Assembly (NCBI GenBank): GCA_034432155.1
Contig: DAOUCP010000137.1
Location: 1-59,559, forward strand
DNA from: DAOUCP01 sp034432155
GTDB lineage: Bacteria > Chloroflexota > Anaerolineae > Epilineales > Epilineaceae
Direction of reading: 5' to 3'
DNA length: 59,559 bases
Made by a program: the position numbers and the translations under genes
Notes under the pieces: generated by a model
Databases searched by the model: none
Told to the model about the DNA's origin: nothing
Seen by the model: only the letters and a program-made list of their open reading frames with translations
Part shown: positions 33,887 to 42,911 of the stretch, piece by piece
Layout of the letters: the number at the start of each line of letters is the position of its first letter
Position numbering within the stretch: the stretch's first letter is position 1

Positions 33887-35422
33887 TCACTTGGCGAACT
33901 CGACCGCTCGCATCTCGCGGATCACCGTCACCTTGATCTGTCCTGGATACTCCAGGGCTTCCTCGACCTTGCGGGCCACATCGCGCGACAACTGGATGGC
34001 ACCGAGATCGTCGACGTCCTCCGGGCTGACGAAGATGCGGATTTCGCGGCCGGCCTGGACGGCGTAGCTATCTCGGACGCCGGGAAATGCCTTGGCCACG
34101 TTCTCCAGCGCCTTGATGCGCTTGAGATAGATCTCGAGCGTCTCCCGACGGGCGCCAGGCCGCGAACCGCTGATGGCATCGGCCGTTTCGACGATGGTGG
34201 CCTCGACGCTCGTCGACTCCATTTCATGGTGATGGGCGCCGATGGCCTCCACCACGCGAGCCGGCAGGCCGTAGCGCCGGGCGAGGTCCGCGCCGATGGT
34301 CGCATGGCCACCCTCCGTCTCGTGGGTGACGGCCTTGCCGATGTCGTGGAGGAGGCCCGCCGTCCGAGCGGTCTCGACATCGGCCCCCAGCTCGGCAGCC
34401 AGCATGGCCGCCAATTGAGCCACCTCGACGGCATGGATGAGCATGTTCTGGCCGTAGCTGGTCCGGTACCGCAGTCGGCCCAGCAGGTTGATGAGCTCAG
34501 GGTGCAAACCATGCACCCCCGCTTCGTAGGCCGCGGCCGAGCCAGCCTCGCGAATGGTTCGCTCCAGCTCCTCCTGGGTCCGTTTGACGACCTGCTCGAT
34601 CCGGGCAGGATGGATCCGGCCGTCGGCGATCAGCGTGGCCAGGGCCAACCGTCCGACCTCGCGCCGGATGGGATCAAAGCACGAGAGCAGGACGGCCTCC
34701 GGTGTGTCATCAACGATGAGGTCCACCCCCGTCGCCTGTTCGAAGGCCCGAATGTTGCGGCCCTGGCGACCGATGATCCGGCCCTTCATGTCGTCCGACG
34801 GCAAGTCTACCGTGGCCGTTACGCTCTCGGCGACGACGTCGGTGGCGCACCGTTGGATGCAAGCCACGAGCAGTTCGCGGGCGCGTTCGTCGCCCCGCTC
34901 CCGTGCCTCCATCTCGATCTCGCGGATCAGACGAGCGGCGTCAGCACGGGCAGTCTCGGCAACAGAGGCCAGCAACTGCTCACGGGCCTCAGCTTGGGTC
35001 ATCTGGGCGACCTTCTCCAGGGCCGCCAACTTCTCTTGCACGAGCGATTCGCACTTCGCCTCCAGGGCGTCTATCTTGCGCTCCCGCTCGTCCAGATTCC
35101 GGGCGCGGTTCTCGATCTGGTCGAATCGCCGGTCTAGCTTCTCGCGGCGTTGGGCGAGCTTCTGTTCCTCCTCGTCAAGCTCTCGGCGTCGTCGACTCGC
35201 TTCCTTCTCGGCCTCATCCCGAGTGGCAAGGGCGACATCTTTGGCCTGAAGTACGATTTCGCGAGCCTTCGCCTCCGCCTCGGCCATCACCCTGGCCGCA
35301 TCAGCGTTGGCCGCTTCTAGCTCCCTACTCTGCTGGATGCGGCGAACATAGACCGCTAGCGCAAATCCGATGCCAATTCCGACAACCGCGCCAACCACCA
35401 CAGCGATGGCGCTGGTCGGCAT
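33887..35422 (-). CDS. rny: Ribonuclease Y
   Basis: 511-residue membrane-anchored endoribonuclease that starts mRNA decay. It has one N-terminal membrane helix (AIAVVVGAVVGIGIGFALAV), a coiled coil of about 150 residues rich in Glu/Arg/Ala, a KH domain (DDMKGRIIGRQGRNIRAFEQ), and an HD domain (LIHAVEVAQL, GLLHDIGKAV, then HHHEMES) with the metal-binding His/Asp. Own promoter upstream, so it need not depend on recX transcription. Confidence 0.96.
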   Translation of the reverse strand: MPTSAIAVVVGAVVGIGIGFALAVYVRRIQQSRELEAANADAARVMAEAEAKAREIVLQAKDVALATRDEAEKEASRRRRELDEEEQKLAQRREKLDRRFDQIENRARNLDERERKIDALEAKCESLVQEKLAALEKVAQMTQAEAREQLLASVAETARADAARLIREIEMEARERGDERARELLVACIQRCATDVVAESVTATVDLPSDDMKGRIIGRQGRNIRAFEQATGVDLIVDDTPEAVLLSCFDPIRREVGRLALATLIADGRIHPARIEQVVKRTQEELERTIREAGSAAAYEAGVHGLHPELINLLGRLRYRTSYGQNMLIHAVEVAQLAAMLAAELGADVETARTAGLLHDIGKAVTHETEGGHATIGADLARRYGLPARVVEAIGAHHHEMESTSVEATIVETADAISGSRPGARRETLEIYLKRIKALENVAKAFPGVRDSYAVQAGREIRIFVSPEDVDDLGAIQLSRDVARKVEEALEYPGQIKVTVIREMRAVEFAK

Positions 35423-35477
35423 GTGCGTTCATCCCTTCGCGATCGGTTTTGGTTGCGCCCTTGCGGACGCACCGCCC

Positions 35478-35506
35478 ATGATAGCACGCCGACCCCTCAC
35501 CGCCAA
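35478..35506 (-). promoter_or_regulatory. rny promoter
   Basis: Minus strand TTGGCG (35506-35501), 17-bp spacer, TATCAT (35483-35478). The leader is about 50 nt, with AAGGGATG near the start codon. Confidence 0.65.
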
Positions 35507-35537
35507 ACCGGTGCGAGGAACTATGAGAATGTAGTGG

Positions 35538-36179
35538 CTAAGATGGTGAGATGTCAGCGTCGATATCCGATTCGCGCAGAAGATCCTCCACAGTCCGCCG
35601 GGCGGTGGCAGGATCGAATCCGCGACGCACGAGGTGCGCGTACAGGCGTCGCGCGAAGCGAGCGGGATCGTCGATGGGCCGCTGGCCCCGGAAGCGACGG
35701 GCGGCATCCCGGGCGGCCTGACCGTCGTCAGCCGATGACAAGACCTGGGCGACCACCGACGCCGGCACACCCTTCTGGGCCAGCTCGTAGGCCAGGGCTC
35801 GTCGCGCCCGCGGGCGATGCTCGCGGCGGTTCTCCACCCACCAGCGGGCGAAAGCGAGGTCGTCCAGCAGCTCGAGTTCGGCAAGGCGGGCGAGCACCCG
35901 ATCGCGAATGCGCGGCGGCGTCTTCTTCTGCCCCAGGTAGTTCGCCAGTTCGGCGCGGCTGCGGGGGCGGCGCGCCAGAAGCGCGAGGGTGCCCGTAAGG
36001 GCCTGTCGGAACTCGGTCTCGGCCCCCAGGCGCTCGAGTTCGGCCTCGGTTAGCACCTGCCGGGGCCGCAGCCCGACGGCCAGGTCGAGCGGCAGGCTCA
36101 GCGTGCGGCCGTCCTCGAGGCTGACGACGACCCGCTGAGCGTCTCGATCGGAGACTCGAAGCTCACGAATGGTGGCCAT
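35538..36179 (-). CDS. recX: Regulatory protein RecX
   Basis: 213-residue helical-repeat protein that binds inside RecA filaments and limits recombinase activity. Family patterns include LALLARRPRSRAELANYL, LAELELLDDLAFARWWVENR and LAYELAQKGVPASVVAQVL. The ATG at 36179 fits the family N-terminus; further upstream is a degenerate 60-bp repeat region separating it from recA by about 250 bp. Confidence 0.92.
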   Translation of the reverse strand: MATIRELRVSDRDAQRVVVSLEDGRTLSLPLDLAVGLRPRQVLTEAELERLGAETEFRQALTGTLALLARRPRSRAELANYLGQKKTPPRIRDRVLARLAELELLDDLAFARWWVENRREHRPRARRALAYELAQKGVPASVVAQVLSSADDGQAARDAARRFRGQRPIDDPARFARRLYAHLVRRGFDPATARRTVEDLLRESDIDADISPS

Positions 36180-36216
36180 CGACGTGCCGGCTGCGGGGTT
36201 GCCTCGCCGACGCAGC

Positions 36217-36430
36217 GCCAGGCATGTCGCCGCCAGCGACGATTCGCTGGTGCGCACCGGCGACCATCCCGCGCCGGTCAGGAACGCTCGCCAGCCTCTC
36301 CTCGAGACCACCGCTGCTCGCGGTGCTTGCTCGGCCGTCAGGCACGCGGTCGCGCTTCTCCTCGGGAGTAGCGGCGCCGAGGGTTGATCCCTCCCTCGTC
36401 CGGCGCGCTCGCACCGTCATCGTCGCGTCA
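36217..36430. repeat. Degenerate 60-bp repeat between recA and recX
   Basis: The motif G(T/C)C(A/C)GG recurs at 36217, 36277, 36337 and 36398 with similar following sequence (TCTCCTCGAGA versus TCTCCTCGGGA in the two middle units). Period about 60 bp; the outer units are poorly conserved. Confidence 0.5.
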
Positions 36431-37537
36431 GGCGATGCCCTCGCGCTCGCCTGCCAAGCTGGCCTCGCGGTCGCGCGGGACCGACGCTCGTGGCTCGGCG
36501 GCAGGCGGTGGCGGCGCGCCGGCAGGCCTGAGGGGCGGTGGTCGCAGCGGCAGGGAGAGCTTGGCCCGGATCTGGTTTTCCAGGTCGAGCATGAGCGCCT
36601 CGTTTTCCTGCAATGCCTGCTTGGCGTTGTCGCGGCCCTGCCCCAATCGGTCCTCGCCGAGGAAGAAATACGCGCCGCGCTTCACGACCAGGCCGTGTTC
36701 GACCGCCATGTCCAGAATGTCACCGCTGCGCGAAATACCCTCGTTGTACAGGATGTCGAATTCCGCCTCGCGGAACGGTGGCGCCACCTTGTTCTTCTTG
36801 ATCTTGACCTTGGTGCGGTTGCCGGTGACCTGGGCGCCCACCTTGATGGCCTCGATGCGCCGGATGTCCATGCGCACCGTAGCGTAGAACTTGAGGGCCA
36901 TGCCCCCCGTGGTCGTTTCGGGACTCCCGAAGACAACGCCGATCTTCTGCCGCAACTGGTTGGTAAACACCACGGCGCATCGGGAGCGGCTGATCGCGCC
37001 CGCCAGCTTGCGCAGCGCCTGGCTCATCAGCCGGGCCTGCAGTCCCACGTGCGAGTCGCCCATGTCGCCCTCGATCTCGAGGCGTGGCACCAACGCCGCG
37101 ACCGAGTCGATGACCACCACGTCCACCGCCCCAGATCGCACCAGCGCCTCGCAGATCTCGAGGGCCTGCTCGCCAGTGTCCGGCTGTGAGATCAGGAGAT
37201 CATCCACGTGGACACCGCAGCGGGCCGCGTAACGTGGATCCAAGGCGTGCTCGACATCGATGAACGCGGCGTTGCCGCCCAGCTTCTGGGCTTCGGCGAT
37301 AATGTGCTGGCAGACCGTCGTCTTGCCCGAGGACTCGGGGCCGTAAATCTCGATCACCCGACCGCGGGGCACGCCACCGACGCCGAGCGCGTAGTCGAGG
37401 GCCAACGACCCGGTGGGGATGACATCCACTTCGGCCTGTGCCTGCTCGCTGAACTTCATGATCGCGCCCTCGCCGTAGCGCCGCCGGATTTGCTGCAGGG
37501 CAGCCTCCAATGCCTTGTCGCGCTCGACCTCGCTCAT
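36428..37537 (-). CDS. recA: Recombinase RecA
   Basis: 369 residues from the ATG at 37537; a GTG at 37546 in the same frame would add three. Walker A is GPESSGKTTV, Walker B VVVIDSVAALVPRLEIEGDM; the L2 loop has NQLRQKIGVVFGSPETTTGG and the N-terminal helix MKFSEQAQAEVDVIPTGSL. RecA drives homologous recombination and LexA cleavage. Its promoter carries an SOS-like box, and recX follows on the same strand. The C-terminal tail is Pro/Ala-rich. Confidence 0.97.
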   Translation of the reverse strand: MSEVERDKALEAALQQIRRRYGEGAIMKFSEQAQAEVDVIPTGSLALDYALGVGGVPRGRVIEIYGPESSGKTTVCQHIIAEAQKLGGNAAFIDVEHALDPRYAARCGVHVDDLLISQPDTGEQALEICEALVRSGAVDVVVIDSVAALVPRLEIEGDMGDSHVGLQARLMSQALRKLAGAISRSRCAVVFTNQLRQKIGVVFGSPETTTGGMALKFYATVRMDIRRIEAIKVGAQVTGNRTKVKIKKNKVAPPFREAEFDILYNEGISRSGDILDMAVEHGLVVKRGAYFFLGEDRLGQGRDNAKQALQENEALMLDLENQIRAKLSLPLRPPPLRPAGAPPPPAAEPRASVPRDREASLAGEREGIA

Positions 37538-37640
37538 CTCCTCCACGGCTCCTCTGGTGTATGAATGGGTTGCCCACGGGCGGGCGTCCGGAAGGCACCT
37601 GCCGCGTTCGCGGCCGCCCGTCGACGCACGCAGCGCCTTA

Positions 37641-37652
37641 GGACAGATGTTC
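37641..37652 (-). promoter_or_regulatory. LexA (SOS) box of recA
   Basis: On the coding strand GAAC-ATCT-GTCC, one base from the Gram-positive consensus GAAC-N4-GTTC. It sits right after the -10, over the expected transcription start, the place for a repressor operator. Confidence 0.55.
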
Positions 37653-37658
37653 TAGCCG

Positions 37659-37687
37659 AGTATAACATAGTCGCCGGCCAGCCGCAA
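37659..37687 (-). promoter_or_regulatory. recA promoter
   Basis: TTGCGG (37687-37682), 17-bp spacer, TATACT (37664-37659). The transcript would begin near 37652 with a leader of about 110 nt. Confidence 0.7.
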
Positions 37688-37721
37688 GACCCTGACGACA
37701 ACGGCCGCCAAGAGCTTGCCG

Positions 37722-39551
37722 CTAGCGGCCCCGCAGGTACACGTCGGCTGCTGGCTCGTAGACGCTCTCCCAGGTATCGCGCGTCTCGCTGCCGGCGGCG
37801 TGTCGGATGACGCGCTGCACCCTCGCCTGGGCGCCTTCTCGGGCCCAGCCGACCTGAACGACCCGTCCAGGCTGGACCCGACCGTCGGCCAGAACGATCG
37901 GACTCCGCGCCGGCGTCACCTGGCTGACCGTCGGCCCCTCGAGACGAATCCGCCGGCCGTCGGGCCGGCCGAAGAGGACGACCACCGCCGCCTGCCGCTG
38001 ACTGTCGATGCTGGCCTGCACGAGGAGCGGTCCAGGGGTGTCGTTGCCGAGCCGCAGATCAAGACGCTGCCCGTCGACCGAGGCGTCCAACCCGACCGGT
38101 GGCTCCAACCAGCCGATCCGGTACGGGCTGGCATGCCGCTCCAGGACCGGTAGGCCGGCCCACACGGCAGCTCGAAAGAGCGCCGAGGCCACGTGGCTGA
38201 TGCCGCCATCCAGTCGCTCGCCGGCCGACGCACTGGTGCGCCGTGCGCCCTCGATGGCCACCATGTCGTAGCCGCCAGCCTCCGACACCTCGCCTAGCGC
38301 GCCGTTCAACGAAAGGGTCTCGCCCGCCGGCACGGCGAGGCCATGGACCTGGGCAATCGCCCGGTAGACGTTGATGAGCATTCCGCCGCTCACGCCCTTC
38401 AGGCTGACGTAGGCACGGCTCAACTCCTCCAGGTCGGCCAAGGATGCGACGAGTTCATTGGGTACCTGGGGGGCGATGATTCGGACTTCGGGAGTCGTCG
38501 TCCGCTCCGTGGTGTAACTGGCCTCGATCAGACGTTGGACGGTGGCGGCCACATCGAGCTGCAGCCCAGTGCGGGCCGGCGTCAAGACGCGGACCCCAAC
38601 CTTTGGATCCAGCTCGAAGCGGGCGTCTCGAGGAGGGCGATCGATCCGCGGGGCGAGTGTTGCCACCCAGGTGGCCAATGCCGGCGTCTGGAAGACGATC
38701 GAGGTGGTCGTTCCGCCCTCCGCATTGGCGACCGGCTCGACGGTCACCAGACGGCGAATCTGGTCGACCGTCAAGGTGCGGCTGATCCCGTCGCGCCAGA
38801 TCAGGTGCACTGGTCCGGAGACGATCCTGCGATAGGCCAGGGCCACCGAACTCAGGTTATACACGCGCGGCGAAGTCCGGGCGACGGCCAGCTCGAGAGT
38901 ATCGGAGATGGGGTTGGTCGCCCAGGCCACGAGGCGTCGCAGCGACGCCTCAACGTCGAGCTGGTGGCCCAACTCCGGCGGCCGCACCTGCAGTTCGCCG
39001 TTTTCCAGCCACAGCGCGGCGTCGCGAGGAGGCGTGTCCACTTCAGGCGCCAGCGCCTCGAGGGACCGCTTGGCCTGCTCGGGGTCAATGCCGCGACCAC
39101 TGGCCAGAAGGTCGTAGCCCCGCACGCGAACTCGCAGCCGCGTGAGCCATTGCATCACGGCCGAGCCCTCCCGTCCGACGAGCCACGCCGCTTCGGCCAG
39201 GCTTGCCGCATCGACGGTGGCTCCGTACGCCGGAGGGTCGACCGTCCAGGTCCGCCCATTGACCGGATCCACGAGCCGCAGCCGACCGTTGGCTTTCGGA
39301 AGTGCGGTGCGCAGCCGTTGGGCGGCCGCCGCCACATCCAGTCCGCCAAGCGACACCGGGCCTGCCCGTACCCCGGCGAACACACACCCGCGGTCTCGCA
39401 CCACCAGGCCTGCCACCACCAGAGCGATGGCCACCATCAGGAGAGCCGAGGCGCCGAGTCGACGTGCCACGCCGCTGCTGGATGAGTTCGGGGACCGGTC
39501 CGCCTCGCGGCTGCGGTGAGGGCGGGGAGGGGTGGGCGAGCGGTCTGTCAC
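37722..39551 (-). CDS. VanW family protein with peptidoglycan-binding-like domains
   Basis: 609 residues: cytoplasmic Pro/Ser/Arg-rich N-terminus, one membrane helix (LGASALLMVAIALVVAGLVV, about 32-51), then extracellular repeats of the PG_binding_4/YoaR type (two regions, each with a PRDA(A/R) stretch and Val-rich strands), and a VanW domain (about 400-530; INVYRAIAQVHGLAVPAGET, GGISHVASALFRAAVWAGLP). VanW was named from vancomycin-resistance clusters but is widespread and of unknown function; there is no other resistance gene here. GTG start, with a TACAAT -10 only eight bases ahead. Confidence 0.85.
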   Translation of the reverse strand: MTDRSPTPPRPHRSREADRSPNSSSSGVARRLGASALLMVAIALVVAGLVVRDRGCVFAGVRAGPVSLGGLDVAAAAQRLRTALPKANGRLRLVDPVNGRTWTVDPPAYGATVDAASLAEAAWLVGREGSAVMQWLTRLRVRVRGYDLLASGRGIDPEQAKRSLEALAPEVDTPPRDAALWLENGELQVRPPELGHQLDVEASLRRLVAWATNPISDTLELAVARTSPRVYNLSSVALAYRRIVSGPVHLIWRDGISRTLTVDQIRRLVTVEPVANAEGGTTTSIVFQTPALATWVATLAPRIDRPPRDARFELDPKVGVRVLTPARTGLQLDVAATVQRLIEASYTTERTTTPEVRIIAPQVPNELVASLADLEELSRAYVSLKGVSGGMLINVYRAIAQVHGLAVPAGETLSLNGALGEVSEAGGYDMVAIEGARRTSASAGERLDGGISHVASALFRAAVWAGLPVLERHASPYRIGWLEPPVGLDASVDGQRLDLRLGNDTPGPLLVQASIDSQRQAAVVVLFGRPDGRRIRLEGPTVSQVTPARSPIVLADGRVQPGRVVQVGWAREGAQARVQRVIRHAAGSETRDTWESVYEPAADVYLRGR

Positions 39552-39559
39552 GACGGCCT

Positions 39560-39565
39560 ATTGTA
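39560..39565 (-). promoter_or_regulatory. -10 of the vanW-like gene, nearly leaderless
   Basis: TACAAT on the minus strand with eight bases to the GTG at 39551, implying a leader of one or two bases at most. No strong -35. Confidence 0.4.
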
Positions 39566-39588
39566 GCAGACGCCGGCTAGCGGCTGGG

Positions 39589-39617
39589 TTGACCCGCCCT
39601 ACAGCGACCGATATGAT
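39589..39617 (+). promoter_or_regulatory. Promoter of the acyl-CoA carboxylase genes
   Basis: TTGACC (39589-39594), 17-bp spacer, TATGAT (39612-39617). The leader is about 33 nt. It contains GGAG (39642-39645), which can pair with CTCC (39651-39654) just before the ATG, a small structure that may mask the ribosome site. Confidence 0.75.
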
Positions 39618-39656
39618 TCGCGGCGCTCTTCCTCGGCGACTGGAGCATATCTCCGC

Positions 39657-41246
39657 ATGGCCGATTGCACTGACCCTCACGCCTCCGATGCCGGCTCGGC
39701 GACGCCTGCCGGCATCCGCCGCTTGCGCGAACTGCGCGCACAGGCGCGCGAGGGCGGCGGCGCCGAACGGATCCAGCGACAGCATGAAGCTGGGAAGTTG
39801 ACCGCCCGGGAGCGGCTTGATCTGCTCCTGGACGAGAATTCGTTCCACGAGCTGGGCATGTTCGTCACGCATCGGTCGACGGGCTTCGGACTCGAGCGCA
39901 AGCACTACTTGGGCGACGGGGTCGTTACGGGGTATGGCACCATCGATGGGCGGCTGGTGTACGTGTATTCCCAGGACTTCACGGTGCTCGGTGGCTCGCT
40001 CGGTCGGGCCCACGCCGACAAGATCGTGGCTCTGTTGGACATGGCGATGCGCAACGGCGCGCCGGTCATTGGCCTCAATGACTCCGGTGGCGCACGCATC
40101 CAGGAGGGTGTGGTGAGCCTCGGTGGCTACGCCGACATCTTCCTGCGCAACACGCTGGCCAGCGGCGTGATTCCCCAACTGTCCGCGATCCTCGGACCGT
40201 GCGCCGGCGGAGCGGTGTACTCGCCGGCCATCACCGACTTTGTCGTGATGGTCACCGGTACCTCCTACATGTTCGTCACCGGTCCAGATGTGGTGAAGAC
40301 GGTGACCCACGAGGACGTGACCCACGAGGAGTTGGGCGGGGCGCGGGTCCACAGCCGCACCAGCGGGGTGGCTCACTTCGCGGCTGCCAGCGAGCTGGAG
40401 GCGCTGAGCATCCTGCGTCGCATCCTCTCCTACGTGCCGCAGAACCACCTAGAGGATCCACCCTACGAGGCACCGCAGGACGATCCACTGCGCGGCGACC
40501 CGGAACTCGATACTATCGTGCCCGAAGATCCGGCCAAGCCCTACGAGATGCGCGAAGTCATCCGGCGTGTAGTGGACGACGGGGTGTTCTTCGAGGTCCA
40601 CGAGCACTTCGCGCCCAACATCCTGGTCGGCTTCGCCCGACTGAATGGTCGTTCGGTGGGCATCGTAGCGCAGCAGCCAACGGTGCTGGCCGGAGTTCTG
40701 GACATTGATGCCTCGGTGAAAGGAGCGCGGTTTGTGCGCTTCTGTGACTGCTTCAACATCCCGATCGTGCCCTTCGAGGACGTTCACGGCTTCATGCCAG
40801 GCGTGGCGCAGGAGCACGGTGGCATCATCCGCAATGGCGCCAAGCTGCTGTATGCTTACTGCGAGGCGACGGTGCCGAAGATCACCGTCATCACCCGCAA
40901 GGCATACGGTGGCGCCTACGACGTCATGAACTCCAAGCACGTGCGGGGTGACATCAACTATGCCTGGCCGACGGCCGAGATCGCCGTGATGGGTCCCGAG
41001 GGAGCGGTCAACATCATCTACCGACGCGAGTTGGCGGAAGCCGAGGATCCCGACGCGCTGCGCGCGCGGCTCACCGCCGAGTATCGGGAGCAGTTCTCGA
41101 ACCCCTATGTGGCGGCCAGTTGGGGATACATCGACGAGGTGATCGAGCCTCGAGAGACCCGGCAACGTCTCATCAGCGCTCTCGAGATGTTGCAGAACAA
41201 GCGAAGCTCGAATCCGCCCAAGAAGCATGGCAATATCCCCCTCTAA
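39657..41246 (+). CDS. Acyl-CoA carboxylase carboxyltransferase subunit (propionyl-CoA type)
   Basis: 529-residue carboxyltransferase of the AccD5/PccB family. The crotonase-fold halves carry GGSLGRAHADKIVALLDMAM, NDSGGARIQEGV, the oxyanion glycines LGPCAGGAVYSPA and, in the second half, AYGGAYDVMNSKH and WPTAEIAVMGPEGAVNI. It moves the carboxyl group from biotin to acyl-CoA. With the mutase gene at 57.9 kb, propionyl-CoA is the likely substrate, though acetyl-CoA cannot be excluded. First of a carboxylase operon. Confidence 0.92.
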   Translation: MADCTDPHASDAGSATPAGIRRLRELRAQAREGGGAERIQRQHEAGKLTARERLDLLLDENSFHELGMFVTHRSTGFGLERKHYLGDGVVTGYGTIDGRLVYVYSQDFTVLGGSLGRAHADKIVALLDMAMRNGAPVIGLNDSGGARIQEGVVSLGGYADIFLRNTLASGVIPQLSAILGPCAGGAVYSPAITDFVVMVTGTSYMFVTGPDVVKTVTHEDVTHEELGGARVHSRTSGVAHFAAASELEALSILRRILSYVPQNHLEDPPYEAPQDDPLRGDPELDTIVPEDPAKPYEMREVIRRVVDDGVFFEVHEHFAPNILVGFARLNGRSVGIVAQQPTVLAGVLDIDASVKGARFVRFCDCFNIPIVPFEDVHGFMPGVAQEHGGIIRNGAKLLYAYCEATVPKITVITRKAYGGAYDVMNSKHVRGDINYAWPTAEIAVMGPEGAVNIIYRRELAEAEDPDALRARLTAEYREQFSNPYVAASWGYIDEVIEPRETRQRLISALEMLQNKRSSNPPKKHGNIPL

Positions 41247-41420
41247 CGGTGGCCGTCAGGCGGTCGACGTCCGCAGGCGCATGGTTCCGCTGCCGGAGCG
41301 TAGCCCTCGAACGGCCAGCGACGCTAGCCCGTGGCCATCCTGGGCGCCCCACGGCCGCCGTGGCACTTGTCGTCTGGAGACTCCTGGGGTGCCGGTCTGC
41401 CCCGCCGGGCGGGTGAAGCG

Positions 41421-42911
41421 ATGCTGAGAAAAGTGCTCGTCGCCAACCGCGGCGAGATTGCGGTGCGCGTGATTCGTGCCTGCCATGAGCTGGGGCTGCA
41501 AGCGGTCGCCGTGTACTCCGACGTGGACCGGGTTGCGCTTCACGTACGCCACGCTGACGAGGCGTACTACCTGGGTCCTCCGCCGGCGAGCGAGAGTTAC
41601 CTGCGGGGCGAGAGGATCATCGACATCGCGAAGGCCTGTGGTGCGGACGCCATCCATCCGGGTTACGGCTTTCTGGCGGAGAACGCCGCCTTTGCGCGCG
41701 CCGTCGGGAACGCCGGGCTGATCTTTGTCGGGCCGCCAGCCGAGGCGATCGCTTTGATGGGCGACAAGGTCGCTTCGCGGCGCTCGTTTGCTGCCGCTGG
41801 CGTGCCGGTGGTGCCGGGCACCGATCGCGCGGTCTCCGACGAGGAGGCGATGGCCGTAGCGCCGGCGATCGGCTTTCCGCTGCTGGTCAAGGCGGCCGCC
41901 GGCGGCGGGGGCAAGGGCATGCGACGCGTCGACGAGCTCGCGGATCTGCCGGCAGCCTTGGCGGCGGCTCGGCGCGAGTCGCAGAAGGCCTTCGGTGACG
42001 ACCGGGTGTATCTGGAGCGGTTGATCCTTGGCGCACGGCACATCGAGATCCAAATACTGGCCGACACCGCCGGCCATGTCATTCACCTCGGCGAGCGCGA
42101 TTGCTCCCTGCAACGGCGCCACCAAAAGGTCCTCGAGGAGGCGCCCTCGCCTGCCGTGAACAGCGAGCTCCGGCGGCGGATGGGGGAGGCAGCGGTCAAT
42201 GCAGTGCGTTCCCTGGGGTACGTGAATGCCGGCACCGTCGAGTTCCTTCTGGCTCCCGACGGCACGTTCCATTTCCTGGAGATGAACACTCGGCTCCAGG
42301 TCGAGCACCCCATCACCGAGCTGGTCACGGGAATCGATCTGGTGAAGCAGATGCTCCGCATCGCCAGCGGCCGACCGCTGCGCATCCGCCAGGAGGCGGT
42401 CGAGTGGCGAGGGCACGCCATCGAGTGTCGGATCAATGCCGAGGATCCCTATCACGGTTTCCTGCCCAGCAGCGGCCGGATCACCGCGCTGGCCGAGCCC
42501 ACGGGCCCGGGAGTGCGGGTGGACAGTGCCCTGTACGAAGGCGCCGCTGTCTCCTTGTACTACGACCCGCTGTTGGCCAAGCTGATTACCTGGGGCGAGA
42601 ATCGGGCCGCCGCCATCTTGCGCATGCGACGGGCACTCGAGGAATTCCGTGTCGTGGGCATCAAGACCACGATTCCCCTGCATCAGAAGATCGTGGACAC
42701 CACCCAGTTCATCAGTGGCCACTATGACAACCGCTATCTGGAGGAGTTGTTCGACGTTGGCACCAGCGGTGAGGATGGCTACGAGCGGGTGGCGGCGATC
42801 GTGGCCACCATGATTGACCATCATCGGCGCGCCGAGGCGATCAATCGGCTGGCGCCGTCAGGTGGGGTGAGCCGCTGGAAGACGGTGGCGCGACAGCAGG
42901 GGCTACGATGA
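41421..42911 (+). CDS. accC: Biotin carboxylase subunit of acyl-CoA carboxylase
   Basis: 496-residue ATP-grasp enzyme that carboxylates biotin. It begins MLRKVLVANRGEIAVRVIRA; the glycine-rich ATP loop is KAAAGGGGKGMR, followed by VYLERLI, HLGERDCSLQRRHQKVLEEA, and the catalytic FLEMNTRLQVEHPITELVTG. The carrier domain is a separate protein encoded next, with a 4-nt overlap. A 174-bp gap without a gene separates it from the carboxyltransferase. ATG 41421 matches the family start. Confidence 0.95.
   Translation: MLRKVLVANRGEIAVRVIRACHELGLQAVAVYSDVDRVALHVRHADEAYYLGPPPASESYLRGERIIDIAKACGADAIHPGYGFLAENAAFARAVGNAGLIFVGPPAEAIALMGDKVASRRSFAAAGVPVVPGTDRAVSDEEAMAVAPAIGFPLLVKAAAGGGGKGMRRVDELADLPAALAAARRESQKAFGDDRVYLERLILGARHIEIQILADTAGHVIHLGERDCSLQRRHQKVLEEAPSPAVNSELRRRMGEAAVNAVRSLGYVNAGTVEFLLAPDGTFHFLEMNTRLQVEHPITELVTGIDLVKQMLRIASGRPLRIRQEAVEWRGHAIECRINAEDPYHGFLPSSGRITALAEPTGPGVRVDSALYEGAAVSLYYDPLLAKLITWGENRAAAILRMRRALEEFRVVGIKTTIPLHQKIVDTTQFISGHYDNRYLEELFDVGTSGEDGYERVAAIVATMIDHHRRAEAINRLAPSGGVSRWKTVARQQGLR

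Noticed and set aside
41256..42824. 522-codon antisense frame opposite the biotin carboxylase gene
   Set aside because: Codon mirror of a conserved gene; no recognisable domain and no ribosome site. The same holds for long antisense frames at 1725-2879, 22191-23405, 28152-29609, 33845-35137, 38343-39485 and 57742-58977.
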